Shown here in pieces: positions 33,946-42,157 of a stretch of DNA of 64,000 bases (position 1 is its first letter; each line of letters opens with the position of its first letter). The DNA is from CAWBRT01 sp963791145. Its GTDB lineage: Bacteria > Acidobacteriota > Terriglobia > Terriglobales > Acidobacteriaceae. The stretch lies in NCBI GenBank assembly GCA_963791145.1, contig CAWBRT010000014.1:62001-126000 (forward strand), read 5' to 3'. Below the pieces are notes generated by a model. That model was not told the origin of the DNA, made no database searches, and saw nothing but the letters and a program-made list of their open reading frames with translations. Position numbers and translations under genes: made by a program.

Positions 33946-34383
33946 TTACTTCACGACCATCACCGGGCAATGCGCATAGCGAAGGACGCGCTCCGAAGTC
34001 GAACCTAGGATCATCTTCTTGAACAGAGACGTTCCCCTCCGGCCGACGATGATCAGATCGAATTGGTCCTGCTCGGCGCGGTGGATGAGTTGCTCGCCGG
34101 GATGCCCGACGGCAAAGTCGACTTCGAGGGTCACGCCTTGGTATTGTGCCCGCTCGACCGCACGCTTCAGCCCAATCTCGAAATGCTCGCGCGCATCGTC
34201 CAGCGCCGCTTCCAGTTCTACTGAGGTAGGTGGTTCTGGAGGCCGCGCGACGGCAAGAGCCAACAAGCGGGAATCCTCGCACCGCGCCAGCCTGATGGCG
34301 GCATCAATCGCTTTTTCCGACTGCTCGGACCCGTCATAACCGACCAGGATCTTCTGGAACCCCGTAAGTCTCCTGTGCTCCAT
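33946..34383 (-). CDS. Universal stress protein (UspA family)
   Basis: This single-domain UspA protein of about 145 aa has the N-terminal QKILVGYDGSEQSEKA and the C-terminal nucleotide loop DLIIVGRRGTS followed by GSTSERVLRYAHCPVMVVK, the ATP-binding Usp pattern (GxxGxxxxxxGS). The ATG at 34383 follows AGGAG at a good distance; the open frame extends to 34416. It lies seven bases after the antiporter stop. Such pairs of antiporter and Usp protein are common and Usp often regulates the transporter through ATP or a nucleotide. It heads the stress part of the nine-gene operon. Confidence 0.9.
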   Translation of the reverse strand: MEHRRLTGFQKILVGYDGSEQSEKAIDAAIRLARCEDSRLLALAVARPPEPPTSVELEAALDDAREHFEIGLKRAVERAQYQGVTLEVDFAVGHPGEQLIHRAEQDQFDLIIVGRRGTSLFKKMILGSTSERVLRYAHCPVMVVK

Positions 34384-34390
34384 AACACTC

Positions 34391-35596
34391 CTAGTCCGCA
34401 AGCACATCCATGGCATGAGCGGGTGCTTGCTGAATTATTTTTTCTCGCTTGGGCAACAAATGCCTCGGCATGAATAGTGCATTGGCAATGACGGTTGGAA
34501 TCACCGCACTGCCGATTACGGTCGCGACCAGGAACGAATATTGCGCTTCAGTAATGATGCCGTGGCTAAGTCCGAACAGCGATGAAATGGTCCCGAATGT
34601 AAGACCGGTGGACATCATCAGTGTGTAATACAGGCTCTCGTCCCGCCGGTAACTGAACGCCTTCACTACGGGGAACAGGCCAACGAACTTGGAGAAAGAT
34701 TTGGCCAAGAATAGAGCGACAAAGATCAGCGGTGCGGAGATCAACGCCGGAACAGAGACAAACGATCCCGCGCGCATAAAATAGAAGGGCGTCAGCAGCC
34801 CAAACGTGAGTGTGCGCAGTCGGCGAATGAGAACGTGGTCCTTGCCAACAGTTCCGGCCAGCACCAGGCCAATCACATATGCCGGTAATACGGCCTCACT
34901 GCCCGCCCACACGGCCAGCCCTCCAGTTGCGAACAGCACGAACAACAGGTATTTGGCCTCAATTTCCGAAACCCGCCCCCCGTACAGACGGAAGAACTTA
35001 GGTGTCACGAATGGCAGTATGCCGAATGCTGCGACGGAAATGACCACGAAGACCAGGGTCTTCAGAGTGAACGGCGAGAAGATGAGGCCAAGCGCGATTA
35101 CCGTGCCCAAGTCATTGATGAAGCAAGCCGCCAGGATGGCTTTGCCGAACTCGGTTTTATTGAAACCGAGTTCCAGCATAACGGCATAGACAACAGCAAC
35201 CGAAGTTGTGCTAAGAGCCACGCCTGCCAGCCAACTGGGGCGCGCTGCCCAGTGCAGCACATAGTGCGCGATGGCCGCGCAGCCCAGGAAAGGGGCAACG
35301 AAGCCAACCAGCCCAACGACTGTCGCCTCTTTCCATTTCGTTCGGAAGATTGCCGGATCGAGTTCAGCGCCAGCAAGAAAGGTAAGAACGACCGCGCCTG
35401 TTCCCGCCAGGAAGGTAATCCAGGGCGCCTTGGCCCCCAACCCGCCATGAGCGATAAAGCCCCCAAGCGCAAATTGTGCAATGACACCGACGACGATCTC
35501 AGTCAGCGCGGTCGAAATCTTGAACCAAATCGCGAAAAGAGTTGCGATGAGTGCTAAGCCCACCCACAACGCCGCAAGTACCCACACGTTCTCCAT
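34391..35596 (-). CDS. Cation:proton antiporter (CPA2, KefB/GerN/NapA-like)
   Basis: This 401-aa inner-membrane protein has about 12 hydrophobic helices of the CPA2 type, with the ion-binding Asn-Asp pair in ACFINDLGTVIAL and LTFLAGAELDP in helix four. It lacks the cytoplasmic RCK/TrkA domain of Kef proteins, so it is closer to NapA/GerN, which exchange sodium or potassium for protons. It is the first gene of the minus-strand operon, followed by uspA. A ribosome site (AGGAG) lies nine bases upstream of the ATG. The leader of about 133 bases contains three perfect stems (see next feature), so expression may be controlled after initiation, perhaps by an ion or nucleotide. Confidence 0.88.
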   Translation of the reverse strand: MENVWVLAALWVGLALIATLFAIWFKISTALTEIVVGVIAQFALGGFIAHGGLGAKAPWITFLAGTGAVVLTFLAGAELDPAIFRTKWKEATVVGLVGFVAPFLGCAAIAHYVLHWAARPSWLAGVALSTTSVAVVYAVMLELGFNKTEFGKAILAACFINDLGTVIALGLIFSPFTLKTLVFVVISVAAFGILPFVTPKFFRLYGGRVSEIEAKYLLFVLFATGGLAVWAGSEAVLPAYVIGLVLAGTVGKDHVLIRRLRTLTFGLLTPFYFMRAGSFVSVPALISAPLIFVALFLAKSFSKFVGLFPVVKAFSYRRDESLYYTLMMSTGLTFGTISSLFGLSHGIITEAQYSFLVATVIGSAVIPTVIANALFMPRHLLPKREKIIQQAPAHAMDVLAD

Positions 35597-35729
35597 CGAA
35601 CGCAGCTCCTTGTTTTGTAATGGGAATTTCTGCCGGGAACATGACTCCGCGACAAGAAATCCCTGTCAGGAGTCATCATCTGTCCCGGCTATTGGTGGGA
35701 CAGCGGTTGAAGGTGAACTCCTTCACCTA
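35597..35729 (-). ncRNA. Structured 5' leader of the antiporter operon (riboswitch candidate)
   Basis: Read on the minus strand, three perfect stems follow one another. Stem 1 is AGGTGAA/TTCACCT (35728-35722 with 35717-35711, 4-base loop). Stem 2 is CTGTCCC/GGGACAG (35703-35697 with 35686-35680, 10-base loop). Stem 3 is ATGACTCC/GGAGTCAT (35676-35669 with 35648-35641), enclosing a GACA/TGTC inner pair. The RNA would begin at stem 1, because a promoter lies just upstream, and ends at the AGGAG ribosome site. I do not recognise a known riboswitch class. Antiporter leaders are known hosts of ion-sensing riboswitches (for example the nhaA group). Confidence 0.6.
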
Positions 35730-35735
35730 CTGAAC

Positions 35736-35764
35736 TTAATAACAAAGATGCACTAAAGGGTCAA
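35736..35764 (-). promoter_or_regulatory. Sigma-70-like promoter for the antiporter operon
   Basis: Read leftward, TTGACC (35764-35759) and TATTAA (35741-35736) are separated by 17 bases. Transcription would start near 35729, at the edge of the first leader hairpin. The -35 lies close to the remnant of the IS3-family element, whose insertion may have contributed sequence here. Confidence 0.55.
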
Positions 35765-35836
35765 GCAGATGTTTTTTCTGGCCCAAGCGGATTCGTACCG
35801 ATCTGAGGCGCTCTTCGCACGGAAGTGCTTAGGAGC

Positions 35837-36404
35837 TTAACTTCGCCCCTGACCATAGCGCCACCGATGTTCCAGCGCGGTTCGCTGAATCGCGGACCGC
35901 ACCTCCATGCTTTCTTCCAGCGGCAATTGCTCTTGCAGCGATCGATAGAAGCCGGCGCGACTGACTTTCGCCAGCTCACACATGCGCTCGATACTCAGGC
36001 AGCCTTGCATTGGCATCACTTCCCGGACTTGGTCGTAGATGCCGTCCCGCCAGAGCCGCCGCTGCTCTCGCGTCGAGCCTCGATCTTTTGCAAGGCACCT
36101 TTGAAAAAATCCACTTCCAGGGTCTTCTCCGCCTAACACCCGCTTCAGGTTCCGTACCTGTTTGCGAAGCTCTCGCACCGGCGAGGTTGCCGTTGCCTCC
36201 GTCCCTTGCTCGCCGGCCTGCCGCAGCCAGTGATACAGCACCGTCCGGTGAACCCCCAGTTCCACCGCCAGCGCCGAGACGCTCGCGCAGTTCCTCAGCC
36301 GTTCCAGCGCCATCCGCCGGAACGCTTCGGGGTATTTGCTGACTCGCTTTCTTGCCACCTGCAGTTCCTTTCCTGCTAAAGTGTAGCAATCGCGAGTGTC
36401 TCAA
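35837..36404 (-). mobile_element. Truncated IS3-family element remnant (OrfA and start of OrfB)
   Basis: The minus-strand frame from 36358 starts with the IS3-type OrfA helix-turn-helix (YPEAFRRMALERL, VSALAVELGVHRTVLYHWLRQAGEQG) and the Leu-zipper-like VRELRKQVRNLKRVL. A one-base change near 36130 then puts the expected sequence EKTLEVDFFKGALQKIEARR in another frame. OrfB begins (LSIERMCELAKVSRAGFYRSLQEQ, EHRWRYG) but is cut off at 35837 before the DDE catalytic domain. The left end is around 36404; the right end and the catalytic part are missing. It is a decayed element beside the antiporter promoter. Confidence 0.75.
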
Positions 36405-36807
36405 TTATTCCAATCCATCGGTTCTGGCAACACTCATATACCTTCCCCGGAATTATTGATTCCATGCTGCCCAATGTACTACCCTATAATGGGCGAGTCA
36501 AGTCAATAATAGCCCAATTTAGGGGGTCACTCCACAAATGGTTCGCCACTCATGGAGTCCCGGCGGCGACCTTTTTGTTGCGGTGGGCCTCTCGATTAAG
36601 GTCAGAACCGAACAGGTGTTCCAATCGATCACCCCGGCGAGTTCTAGCTCGCTTTCGGACCGGCGGGAAATTATTTCTCCGGTGCAAATCCGTCCTTACG
36701 GCGCAACTATTACCGGATGTTGCCCAATTTTCATCATCCATTAATTTCGCTGCAATAGTTGTCCGCTACGTTCGGGTCGGGAGTCGTGTGCCTCACATTC
36801 TTCGCTT
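36405..36807. other. Region upstream of ptxD, no confident gene
   Basis: About 400 bases between the IS remnant and ptxD. A frame at 36464-36889 overlaps the ptxD start in another frame and looks non-coding. A TATAAT lies at 36485-36490, without a well-spaced -35. TGGGC...GCCCA and CAACTATT...AATAGTTG inverted repeats are present but widely spaced. No Pho-box direct repeat was found. Confidence 0.4.
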
Positions 36808-37812
36808 ATGCAAGGTCCTTATACCGTCGCGATTACACACCGCGTGTTTCCACAGGTGTTGGGCATTTTTGGCAATGAGTTTGCCGTAAATGCGAACACC
36901 GCCAAAGATCCCTGGCCTCCCGAGGTCTGGCTGCGCAACATCGGTACTGCTGACGCTGTCATCACGTTCATGCCGGACTACTTCACTGACAGCATTCTCG
37001 AACGCTGCCCGAAACTACGGTTGATCTCTTGCGCATTGAAAGGCTATGACAACTTTGACATCGCGGCCTGCTCTCGCCGAGGCATCACGGTTACCGTTGT
37101 TGAGGATCTTCTGACGGTTCCCACAGCGGAGTTGGCCGTCGGCCTGATCATCTCGCTCGCCCGCAACCTGTTAGCCGGCGACCGTTTGGTACGGACCGGG
37201 AGGTTTCGCGGTTGGCGTCCCGTTCTCTATGGTTCGGGACTCGCCGGATCGAGCATCGGCCTGGTTGGGATGGGACGAATCGGTCGCGCTATTGCCGAAC
37301 GGCTGAAGCCGTTCGGCTGCACCCTCCTTTACTGGGATCGCAATCGAGTCACCCCAGAGTTGGAGACCGGACTCGGAATTCGTCCGGTGGAGTGGATAGA
37401 ACTGCTTGGAGGCTCCGACTATGTAGTCCTGGCGCTTCCGCTCACTGCCGATACCAAGCATTGTGTAGACCGAAGGACGCTTCCACTTATGAAGCGAGGC
37501 GCGTATCTCATTAACCCCGCCCGCGGTTCCCTTGTGGACGAAGCCGCCGTGGCAGAGGCCTTGCGCTCAGGACATCTAGGCGGATATGCCGCGGATGTCT
37601 TTGAGTTCGAGGATTGGGTACGACCTGATCGTCCGCCTGTTGTGAATCAGGTACTGCTGGAGGCGGCCGATCGCACCGTTTTCACTCCTCATCTTGGATC
37701 TGGAGTTCGTGACGTAAGACTTGCCATAGAGCTGCAGGCCGCGCAAAACGTCCTTGATTTTTTCTCCGAAAAGGAACCTCGTGGAATCGTCAGGCCTGAG
37801 TGCCGAGCCTAA
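36808..37812 (+). CDS. ptxD: Phosphite dehydrogenase
   Basis: This 334-aa member of the D-2-hydroxyacid dehydrogenase family carries the marks of phosphite dehydrogenase. These include CALKGYDNFD with Lys78, LLTVPTAELAVGL, GWRPVLYGSGL, GYAADVFEFEDWVRPDRP with Glu266, Arg239 in NPARGS and His295 in FTPHLGS. These match the Lys, Arg, Glu and His of the known enzyme and the PtxD-specific EDWxRxDRP string. The Rossmann motif is GMGRIG with an acidic residue after the second strand (YWDRN), indicating NAD. It oxidises phosphite to phosphate with NAD. It starts a cluster with a phosphite-type ABC importer and precedes the ATPase gene by 43 bases. Other family members lack this combination. Confidence 0.9.
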   Translation: MQGPYTVAITHRVFPQVLGIFGNEFAVNANTAKDPWPPEVWLRNIGTADAVITFMPDYFTDSILERCPKLRLISCALKGYDNFDIAACSRRGITVTVVEDLLTVPTAELAVGLIISLARNLLAGDRLVRTGRFRGWRPVLYGSGLAGSSIGLVGMGRIGRAIAERLKPFGCTLLYWDRNRVTPELETGLGIRPVEWIELLGGSDYVVLALPLTADTKHCVDRRTLPLMKRGAYLINPARGSLVDEAAVAEALRSGHLGGYAADVFEFEDWVRPDRPPVVNQVLLEAADRTVFTPHLGSGVRDVRLAIELQAAQNVLDFFSEKEPRGIVRPECRA

Positions 37813-37855
37813 GTCAGGTCGGAACATTCGTCTCGGAGATGCCGAAGGCGCTCGA

Positions 37856-38668
37856 ATGATACGCATGGACGATGTCACGGTCACCTACCCCGGAGGGGTA
37901 ACAGCCCTCTCTTCGGTCTCCACCACTTTTCGCGTTGGTGAATTCGCCGTGCTTTTGGGGCCTTCGGGCTCCGGGAAATCAACCCTCCTTCGCTGCCTGA
38001 ACTATATGGTCAAGTCTACTTCCGGTCAGGTGGAGGTCGAGGGATCGCCGAATTTCAACGGCGGCAGGCTTCTCCGGCAACATCGCCTGCGCACCGCCAT
38101 GATCTTCCAGCAGCACCAGCTCATTGGCCGCCAGACTGCCTTGAACAACGTGCTCGTTGGCCGGCTGGGCTATCACTCGTCGGTCCGGACCCTGTTGCCC
38201 CTTCCCAAGCGGGACATTCTCCTGGCCATCGAGTGCCTGGAGCGCGTTGGGCTGTTGCACAAGGCTATGGAACGGGTGGACAAGCTGAGCGGCGGAGAGC
38301 AGCAGCGGGTAGGAATTGCGCGAGCTCTTGCTCAAGAGCCGCGGATCATACTGGCCGACGAGCCCATCGCCAGCCTGGATCCTGCCTCGGCAACCGGGGT
38401 GCTTTCCCTGCTGCATGACATATGCAAGGAGGACGGAATCTCCGCCATAGTCAGCCTTCACCAAGTGGACATGGCAAGAAAGTTCGCGGATCGAATCGTC
38501 GGGCTGGCATCGGGCATGATCGTATTCGAGGGCAGCAGTGGCGAATTAACCGAAAATGTCCTCAACCTTATTTACAACAATGGGAATGCCCGGAACAGTG
38601 TGCCGTCTGACTTGTGCTCTTCCAGGCAGGCGAGCTCATTTCCCGGTCTCGCCACTATTCAGCCTTAA
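37856..38668 (+). CDS. ptxA: Phosphite/phosphonate ABC transporter ATPase (PtxA/PhnC type)
   Basis: This 270-aa ATPase has Walker A GPSGSGKSTLLR, a Q-loop in MIFQQHQLIGRQTALNNVLVGRLGY (the PhnC-type extended segment), signature LSGGEQQR and Walker B LADEPIASLDP. The ATG at 37856 is preceded by GAAGG; the open frame extends upstream without a ribosome site. Its PhnC-like Q-loop groups it with phosphonate, phosphite and phosphate-analogue importers. Because it follows ptxD directly and precedes matching binding-protein and permease genes, phosphite is the most likely substrate. A separate PhnC is encoded at 60405-61226. Confidence 0.88.
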   Translation: MIRMDDVTVTYPGGVTALSSVSTTFRVGEFAVLLGPSGSGKSTLLRCLNYMVKSTSGQVEVEGSPNFNGGRLLRQHRLRTAMIFQQHQLIGRQTALNNVLVGRLGYHSSVRTLLPLPKRDILLAIECLERVGLLHKAMERVDKLSGGEQQRVGIARALAQEPRIILADEPIASLDPASATGVLSLLHDICKEDGISAIVSLHQVDMARKFADRIVGLASGMIVFEGSSGELTENVLNLIYNNGNARNSVPSDLCSSRQASSFPGLATIQP

Positions 38669-38684
38669 GGCAAAGGAGTGTGGG

Positions 38685-39545
38685 ATGTCTAAGAGAGCTA
38701 TTATAGCGGGAATCGCGCTCACGCTGTTACTGTGTCTCAGCACTTCATTCGGCGCCGCTCCCGATCCGGCAATTCTCAAGGTGGCGCTTCTGCCGGACGA
38801 GAACGCATCGACAGTGATCAAGAACAACCAGGGTCTGAAGCAGTACCTCGAATCGCGTCTCGGCAAGCAGGTCGAACTTGTGGTGACGACCGACTATTCG
38901 TCGATGATTGAGGCAATGCGCCACGAGCGGCTGGATATGGCCTACTTTGGGCCGCTGTCTTATGTGCTGGCAAGGTCGAAGAGCAACATCGAGGCATTCG
39001 CTGCACTCAAGAAGAAAGGAATCACAACGTATCAGGCGGTGATCATCGCCAACACCGGCGCTGGCATAGGGTCCCTTGCCGATATCAACGGCAAGGACGT
39101 GGCGTTCGGTGATCCGGCTTCAACGTCCAGCCACCTTATTCCTAAATCCATGCTGGCGGAAAAAGGGCTGGAAGCGAAGAAGAACTACCGGGAGCATTTC
39201 CTGGGTTCTCATGACGCGGTCGCCATAGCGGTACAGAACGGTAAGGCGCAGGCAGGAGGCTTGAGCAAACCCATCTTTGAGTCGCTCGTTGAGCGCAAAA
39301 TTATCGATACGGCCAAGGTGAAGGTTATCGCTGAATCCAAGCCCTACCCGGAATACCCCTGGACGATGCGTTCGGATTTGTCGCCGGCACTAAAAGAAAA
39401 TATACGAAACGCCTTTCTTAGCCTGAACGATAAGGCCGTTCTGACGCCTTTCAAGGCGGACGGGTTCGGTCCGGTTACGGACAAAGACTATGATGTGATT
39501 CGTGATCTTGCCCGTATTCTTAACCTCGACCTTTCGAAGTTCTAG
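38685..39545 (+). CDS. ptxB: Phosphite/phosphonate periplasmic binding protein (PtxB type)
   Basis: This protein of about 286 aa has a signal peptide (MSKRAIIAGIALTLLLC, cleavage near FGAA) and the phosphonate-binding fold. The ligand segments are DMAYFGPLSYVLA (tyrosine and backbone contacts), DPASTSSHLIPK and HDAVAIAVQNG. The ATG at 38685 follows AAAGGAG; upstream frame sequence is antisense-like. PtxB proteins bind phosphite or hypophosphite with nanomolar affinity while PhnD prefers 2-aminoethylphosphonate. Which ligand is bound cannot be read by eye, but linkage to ptxD favours phosphite. It overlaps nothing, and the permease gene begins three bases after its stop. Confidence 0.88.
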   Translation: MSKRAIIAGIALTLLLCLSTSFGAAPDPAILKVALLPDENASTVIKNNQGLKQYLESRLGKQVELVVTTDYSSMIEAMRHERLDMAYFGPLSYVLARSKSNIEAFAALKKKGITTYQAVIIANTGAGIGSLADINGKDVAFGDPASTSSHLIPKSMLAEKGLEAKKNYREHFLGSHDAVAIAVQNGKAQAGGLSKPIFESLVERKIIDTAKVKVIAESKPYPEYPWTMRSDLSPALKENIRNAFLSLNDKAVLTPFKADGFGPVTDKDYDVIRDLARILNLDLSKF

Positions 39546-39547
39546 CT

Positions 39548-40363
39548 ATGCAGGAGGTCACATCCATACCTCATCCCCAGGCGTCCGTGCTCCAGCAACA
39601 AGCGCGGGCGTGGTATAGCTCTGTTTGGCGGGTATTTGTCATTCTGGCTGTGGTTGTCCTCAGCTCCTGGTATACGGGACTCTTGGACTCGAACAGAGTC
39701 ATTGAGGGCCTCCCGAGTATCGCAGGGTTGATTAAGGAAAGTCTGCCGCCGAACTTCAAGGGTGCGCGTGAGTGGATCAAGCCCCTGGCGGACACTATGG
39801 CGATGAGCATCGCCGGGACGGCACTGGCGATTGTCATCTCTCTGCCTCTGGCTCTGCTCGGCGCGCGTAACACCTCGCCCCATCCGATCGTTTACGGCAT
39901 AGCGCGTGGAATATTGAACGGACTGCGCTCGATACCAGAGCTGATCATGGGTATTCTGTTCGTCGCCGCCGTGGGTTTTGGCGCGCTGCCCGGCGTACTG
40001 GCTCTCGGCCTCCACTCTGTAGGCATGGTGGGCAAGTTCTTCGCTGAATCTATCGAGCATGCGAACAATGGGCCGATAGAAGCGGTCAAGGCATCCGGCG
40101 CAAGCCCGCTTCAAGTCATAGCGCATGGCATTCTGCCCCAGGTTTTGCCGCAAATGGCCGACGTTACGATCTATCGTTGGGAATACAATTTCAGGGCATC
40201 GACGGTCATGGGCATGGTTGGCGCCGGAGGGATCGGCTTTGAGCTGATGGGCTCCCTCAGAATCATGCAGTATCAAGATGTGTCGGCCATACTGATTGTG
40301 ATTCTCGTGATGGTTACCGTTGTGGATGAGGCGGGCTCATTCCTGCGTAGACGATTCAAATAG
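39548..40363 (+). CDS. ptxC: Phosphite/phosphonate ABC transporter permease (PtxC/PhnE type)
   Basis: This 271-aa inner-membrane permease has about six helices. The family EAA-like loop reads EAVKASGASPLQVIAHGILPQVLP, as in PhnE/PtxC proteins. A segment GILNGLRSIPELIMGILFV with ARGILNG precedes it. AGGAGG-like sequence lies just before the ATG. It closes the ptxD-ptxA-ptxB-ptxC set. A small GTTACC/GGTAAC hairpin lies about 50 bases after its stop (40412-40431). No ptxE regulator is present. Confidence 0.88.
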   Translation: MQEVTSIPHPQASVLQQQARAWYSSVWRVFVILAVVVLSSWYTGLLDSNRVIEGLPSIAGLIKESLPPNFKGAREWIKPLADTMAMSIAGTALAIVISLPLALLGARNTSPHPIVYGIARGILNGLRSIPELIMGILFVAAVGFGALPGVLALGLHSVGMVGKFFAESIEHANNGPIEAVKASGASPLQVIAHGILPQVLPQMADVTIYRWEYNFRASTVMGMVGAGGIGFELMGSLRIMQYQDVSAILIVILVMVTVVDEAGSFLRRRFK

Positions 40364-40599
40364 AAGTTCAAGCCAAGCCGGCGATCCCCGCTGTCCCACT
40401 TGGCGAACTTGGTTACCCGCTGCAAGGTAACTGGGGATTTGACAGAAACTTCTTCCGTTTGTGATCACCTGTTCAACTCTGACCGGCATACTGCGCTCGA
40501 ATTGGCAAGCCCTGGAGTCGGGACGATTCGCGCCGTGCCGAGCGTTGACTTCGGGTGCGGTAATTCCCGGTTATTCCAGACAGAAGGAGCCAAGGTCGA

Positions 40600-42141
40600 A
40601 TGAGAATCACCGTTGTCGGCTGCGGATACGTAGGCCTGGTCACGGCGGCGTGTTTTGCGGAGCTCGGTCATGAAGTTATCTGCGTGGATAATGACCGGGC
40701 CAAGCTTGCCGCTCTGATGGCCAGCGGCTGCACCATCCACGAAGCGTTCCTTCCGGAGCTACTCGATTGCCATCGGGGAGCTCGGTTGCATTTTTCGGAC
40801 TGCTTGATTGAGTCGGCGCGGCTCTCATCGGCCATTTTCATTGCGGTCGGCACGCCGGCCTCGGGTGACGGAACGCTGGATTTGTCGCAGGTGAAGGCGG
40901 TTGCCCGCGACTTGGCGCCGGCTCTAACGGACGGCTATCGGGTCGTTGTGTGCAAGAGCACCGTGCCCGTCAAAACAACGGAATTGATCTCCCGCCTGTT
41001 GCTGTTGAATGGCGCCGTGCGGAGTCACTTCGACGTAGCCTGTAACCCGGAATTCCTGCGGGAAGGCACAGCGGTTGTCGATTTCCTCTATCCCGAACGC
41101 ATTATCAGCGGAGCGGCATCTGCGGCGGGCTTCCAGGTGTTGCGTGAGATATATGCTCCGCTTCTCGACGGCGGCTACAACGGCCGGGAGCAAAAAGTTC
41201 CGGGCCCGGAGCAACCACCGGCTGCGCGGCTGATTGAAACCTCGCTGCGCAGCGCGGAACTGATCAAGACCGCCTCCAACGCATTCCTTGCCATGAAAAT
41301 CTCCTTCATCAACGCGATTGCGACACTCTGCGAAAGCACGGGCGCGGACGTTACGGAAGTTGCCCGCGGCGTGGGGGCGGACACTCGGATCGGCGGTCGT
41401 TTCTTGAATCCTGGTATCGGGTATGGAGGTTCGTGCTTCCCCAAGGATCTCGCGTCCTTGCGCGCCGTAGCCGGCAAGCACGGCTACGAGTTTCGCTTGC
41501 TGGACGAAGTTGCTCGCATCAACCTGATGCAGCGCCAAAATATTGTGCAGAAAGTTCGCCGCCTGCTGTGGAGCCTCAATGGAAGGCGTATCGGGGTTCT
41601 GGGACTCAGTTATAAGGGGGGCACGGACGACATCCGCGAGTCACCGGCCATTGCGGTCGTCAAGTTGCTGCTTGATGAGGGGTGCAGCATCGTCGCTTAT
41701 GATCCGGCGGCGGCGGAGCGAGCCTGTCCGGTCTTCGCCGGGCGCAAGCTGCGCCTCGCCGCGGACGCCTACGCGGCGGCGGAGGGAGCCGACGCGCTGC
41801 TGATCTTGACGGATTGGAGTGAGTTTGCGGAAATCGATCTGCGACGAATGAGCCAACTGCTGAATTATCCCGTTCTGATCGACGGGAGAAATCTCTTTCA
41901 GCCTGAGCAAGTGACGCAAGCCGGCCTTTGCTACTTCAGCATCGGCCGCTCCGATGCCATCCCAGCCGGGCTGCGAGCTGCTTTTGCGCAACCCGCGGTG
42001 AACCTGGAGGACAGCTTCCAATCCGTGCGCGAACCGCTTCCTTTGCAGTCGGGGGCGTTGGCGGTCTCGACCGGGTCAGAGTTGGAGAGCGTACGGGAAT
42101 CAGCCGGCGAAGCGAGAGTCAATACTCTCCTCGCCGGCTGA
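40600..42141 (+). CDS. ugd: UDP-glucose 6-dehydrogenase
   Basis: This enzyme (513 aa, with a C-terminal extension of about 60 residues beyond the usual 440-450) oxidises UDP-glucose twice with NAD to UDP-glucuronate. The NAD motif is VGCGYVGLV at the N-terminus. NPEFLREG, the catalytic Cys in GYGGSCFPKD and the UDP-binding YKGGTDDIRESP are intact. The last part (from LEDSFQSVREPL) has no recognised fold and may be disordered. The gene supplies precursors for acidic exopolysaccharide or glycan decoration, fitting the glycosyltransferases that follow. It is transcribed alone on the plus strand. Confidence 0.92.
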   Translation: MRITVVGCGYVGLVTAACFAELGHEVICVDNDRAKLAALMASGCTIHEAFLPELLDCHRGARLHFSDCLIESARLSSAIFIAVGTPASGDGTLDLSQVKAVARDLAPALTDGYRVVVCKSTVPVKTTELISRLLLLNGAVRSHFDVACNPEFLREGTAVVDFLYPERIISGAASAAGFQVLREIYAPLLDGGYNGREQKVPGPEQPPAARLIETSLRSAELIKTASNAFLAMKISFINAIATLCESTGADVTEVARGVGADTRIGGRFLNPGIGYGGSCFPKDLASLRAVAGKHGYEFRLLDEVARINLMQRQNIVQKVRRLLWSLNGRRIGVLGLSYKGGTDDIRESPAIAVVKLLLDEGCSIVAYDPAAAERACPVFAGRKLRLAADAYAAAEGADALLILTDWSEFAEIDLRRMSQLLNYPVLIDGRNLFQPEQVTQAGLCYFSIGRSDAIPAGLRAAFAQPAVNLEDSFQSVREPLPLQSGALAVSTGSELESVRESAGEARVNTLLAG

Positions 42142-42157
42142 AGATGCGCAGTAGATT

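Noticed and set aside
35976..36404. Minus-strand frame of 142 codons over the IS remnant
   Set aside because: It is an out-of-frame reading of OrfA; the transposase-like frame is 35837-36358.
36464..36889. Open frame of 141 codons upstream of ptxD
   Set aside because: It has no ribosome site or recognisable domain and overlaps the ptxD start in another frame.
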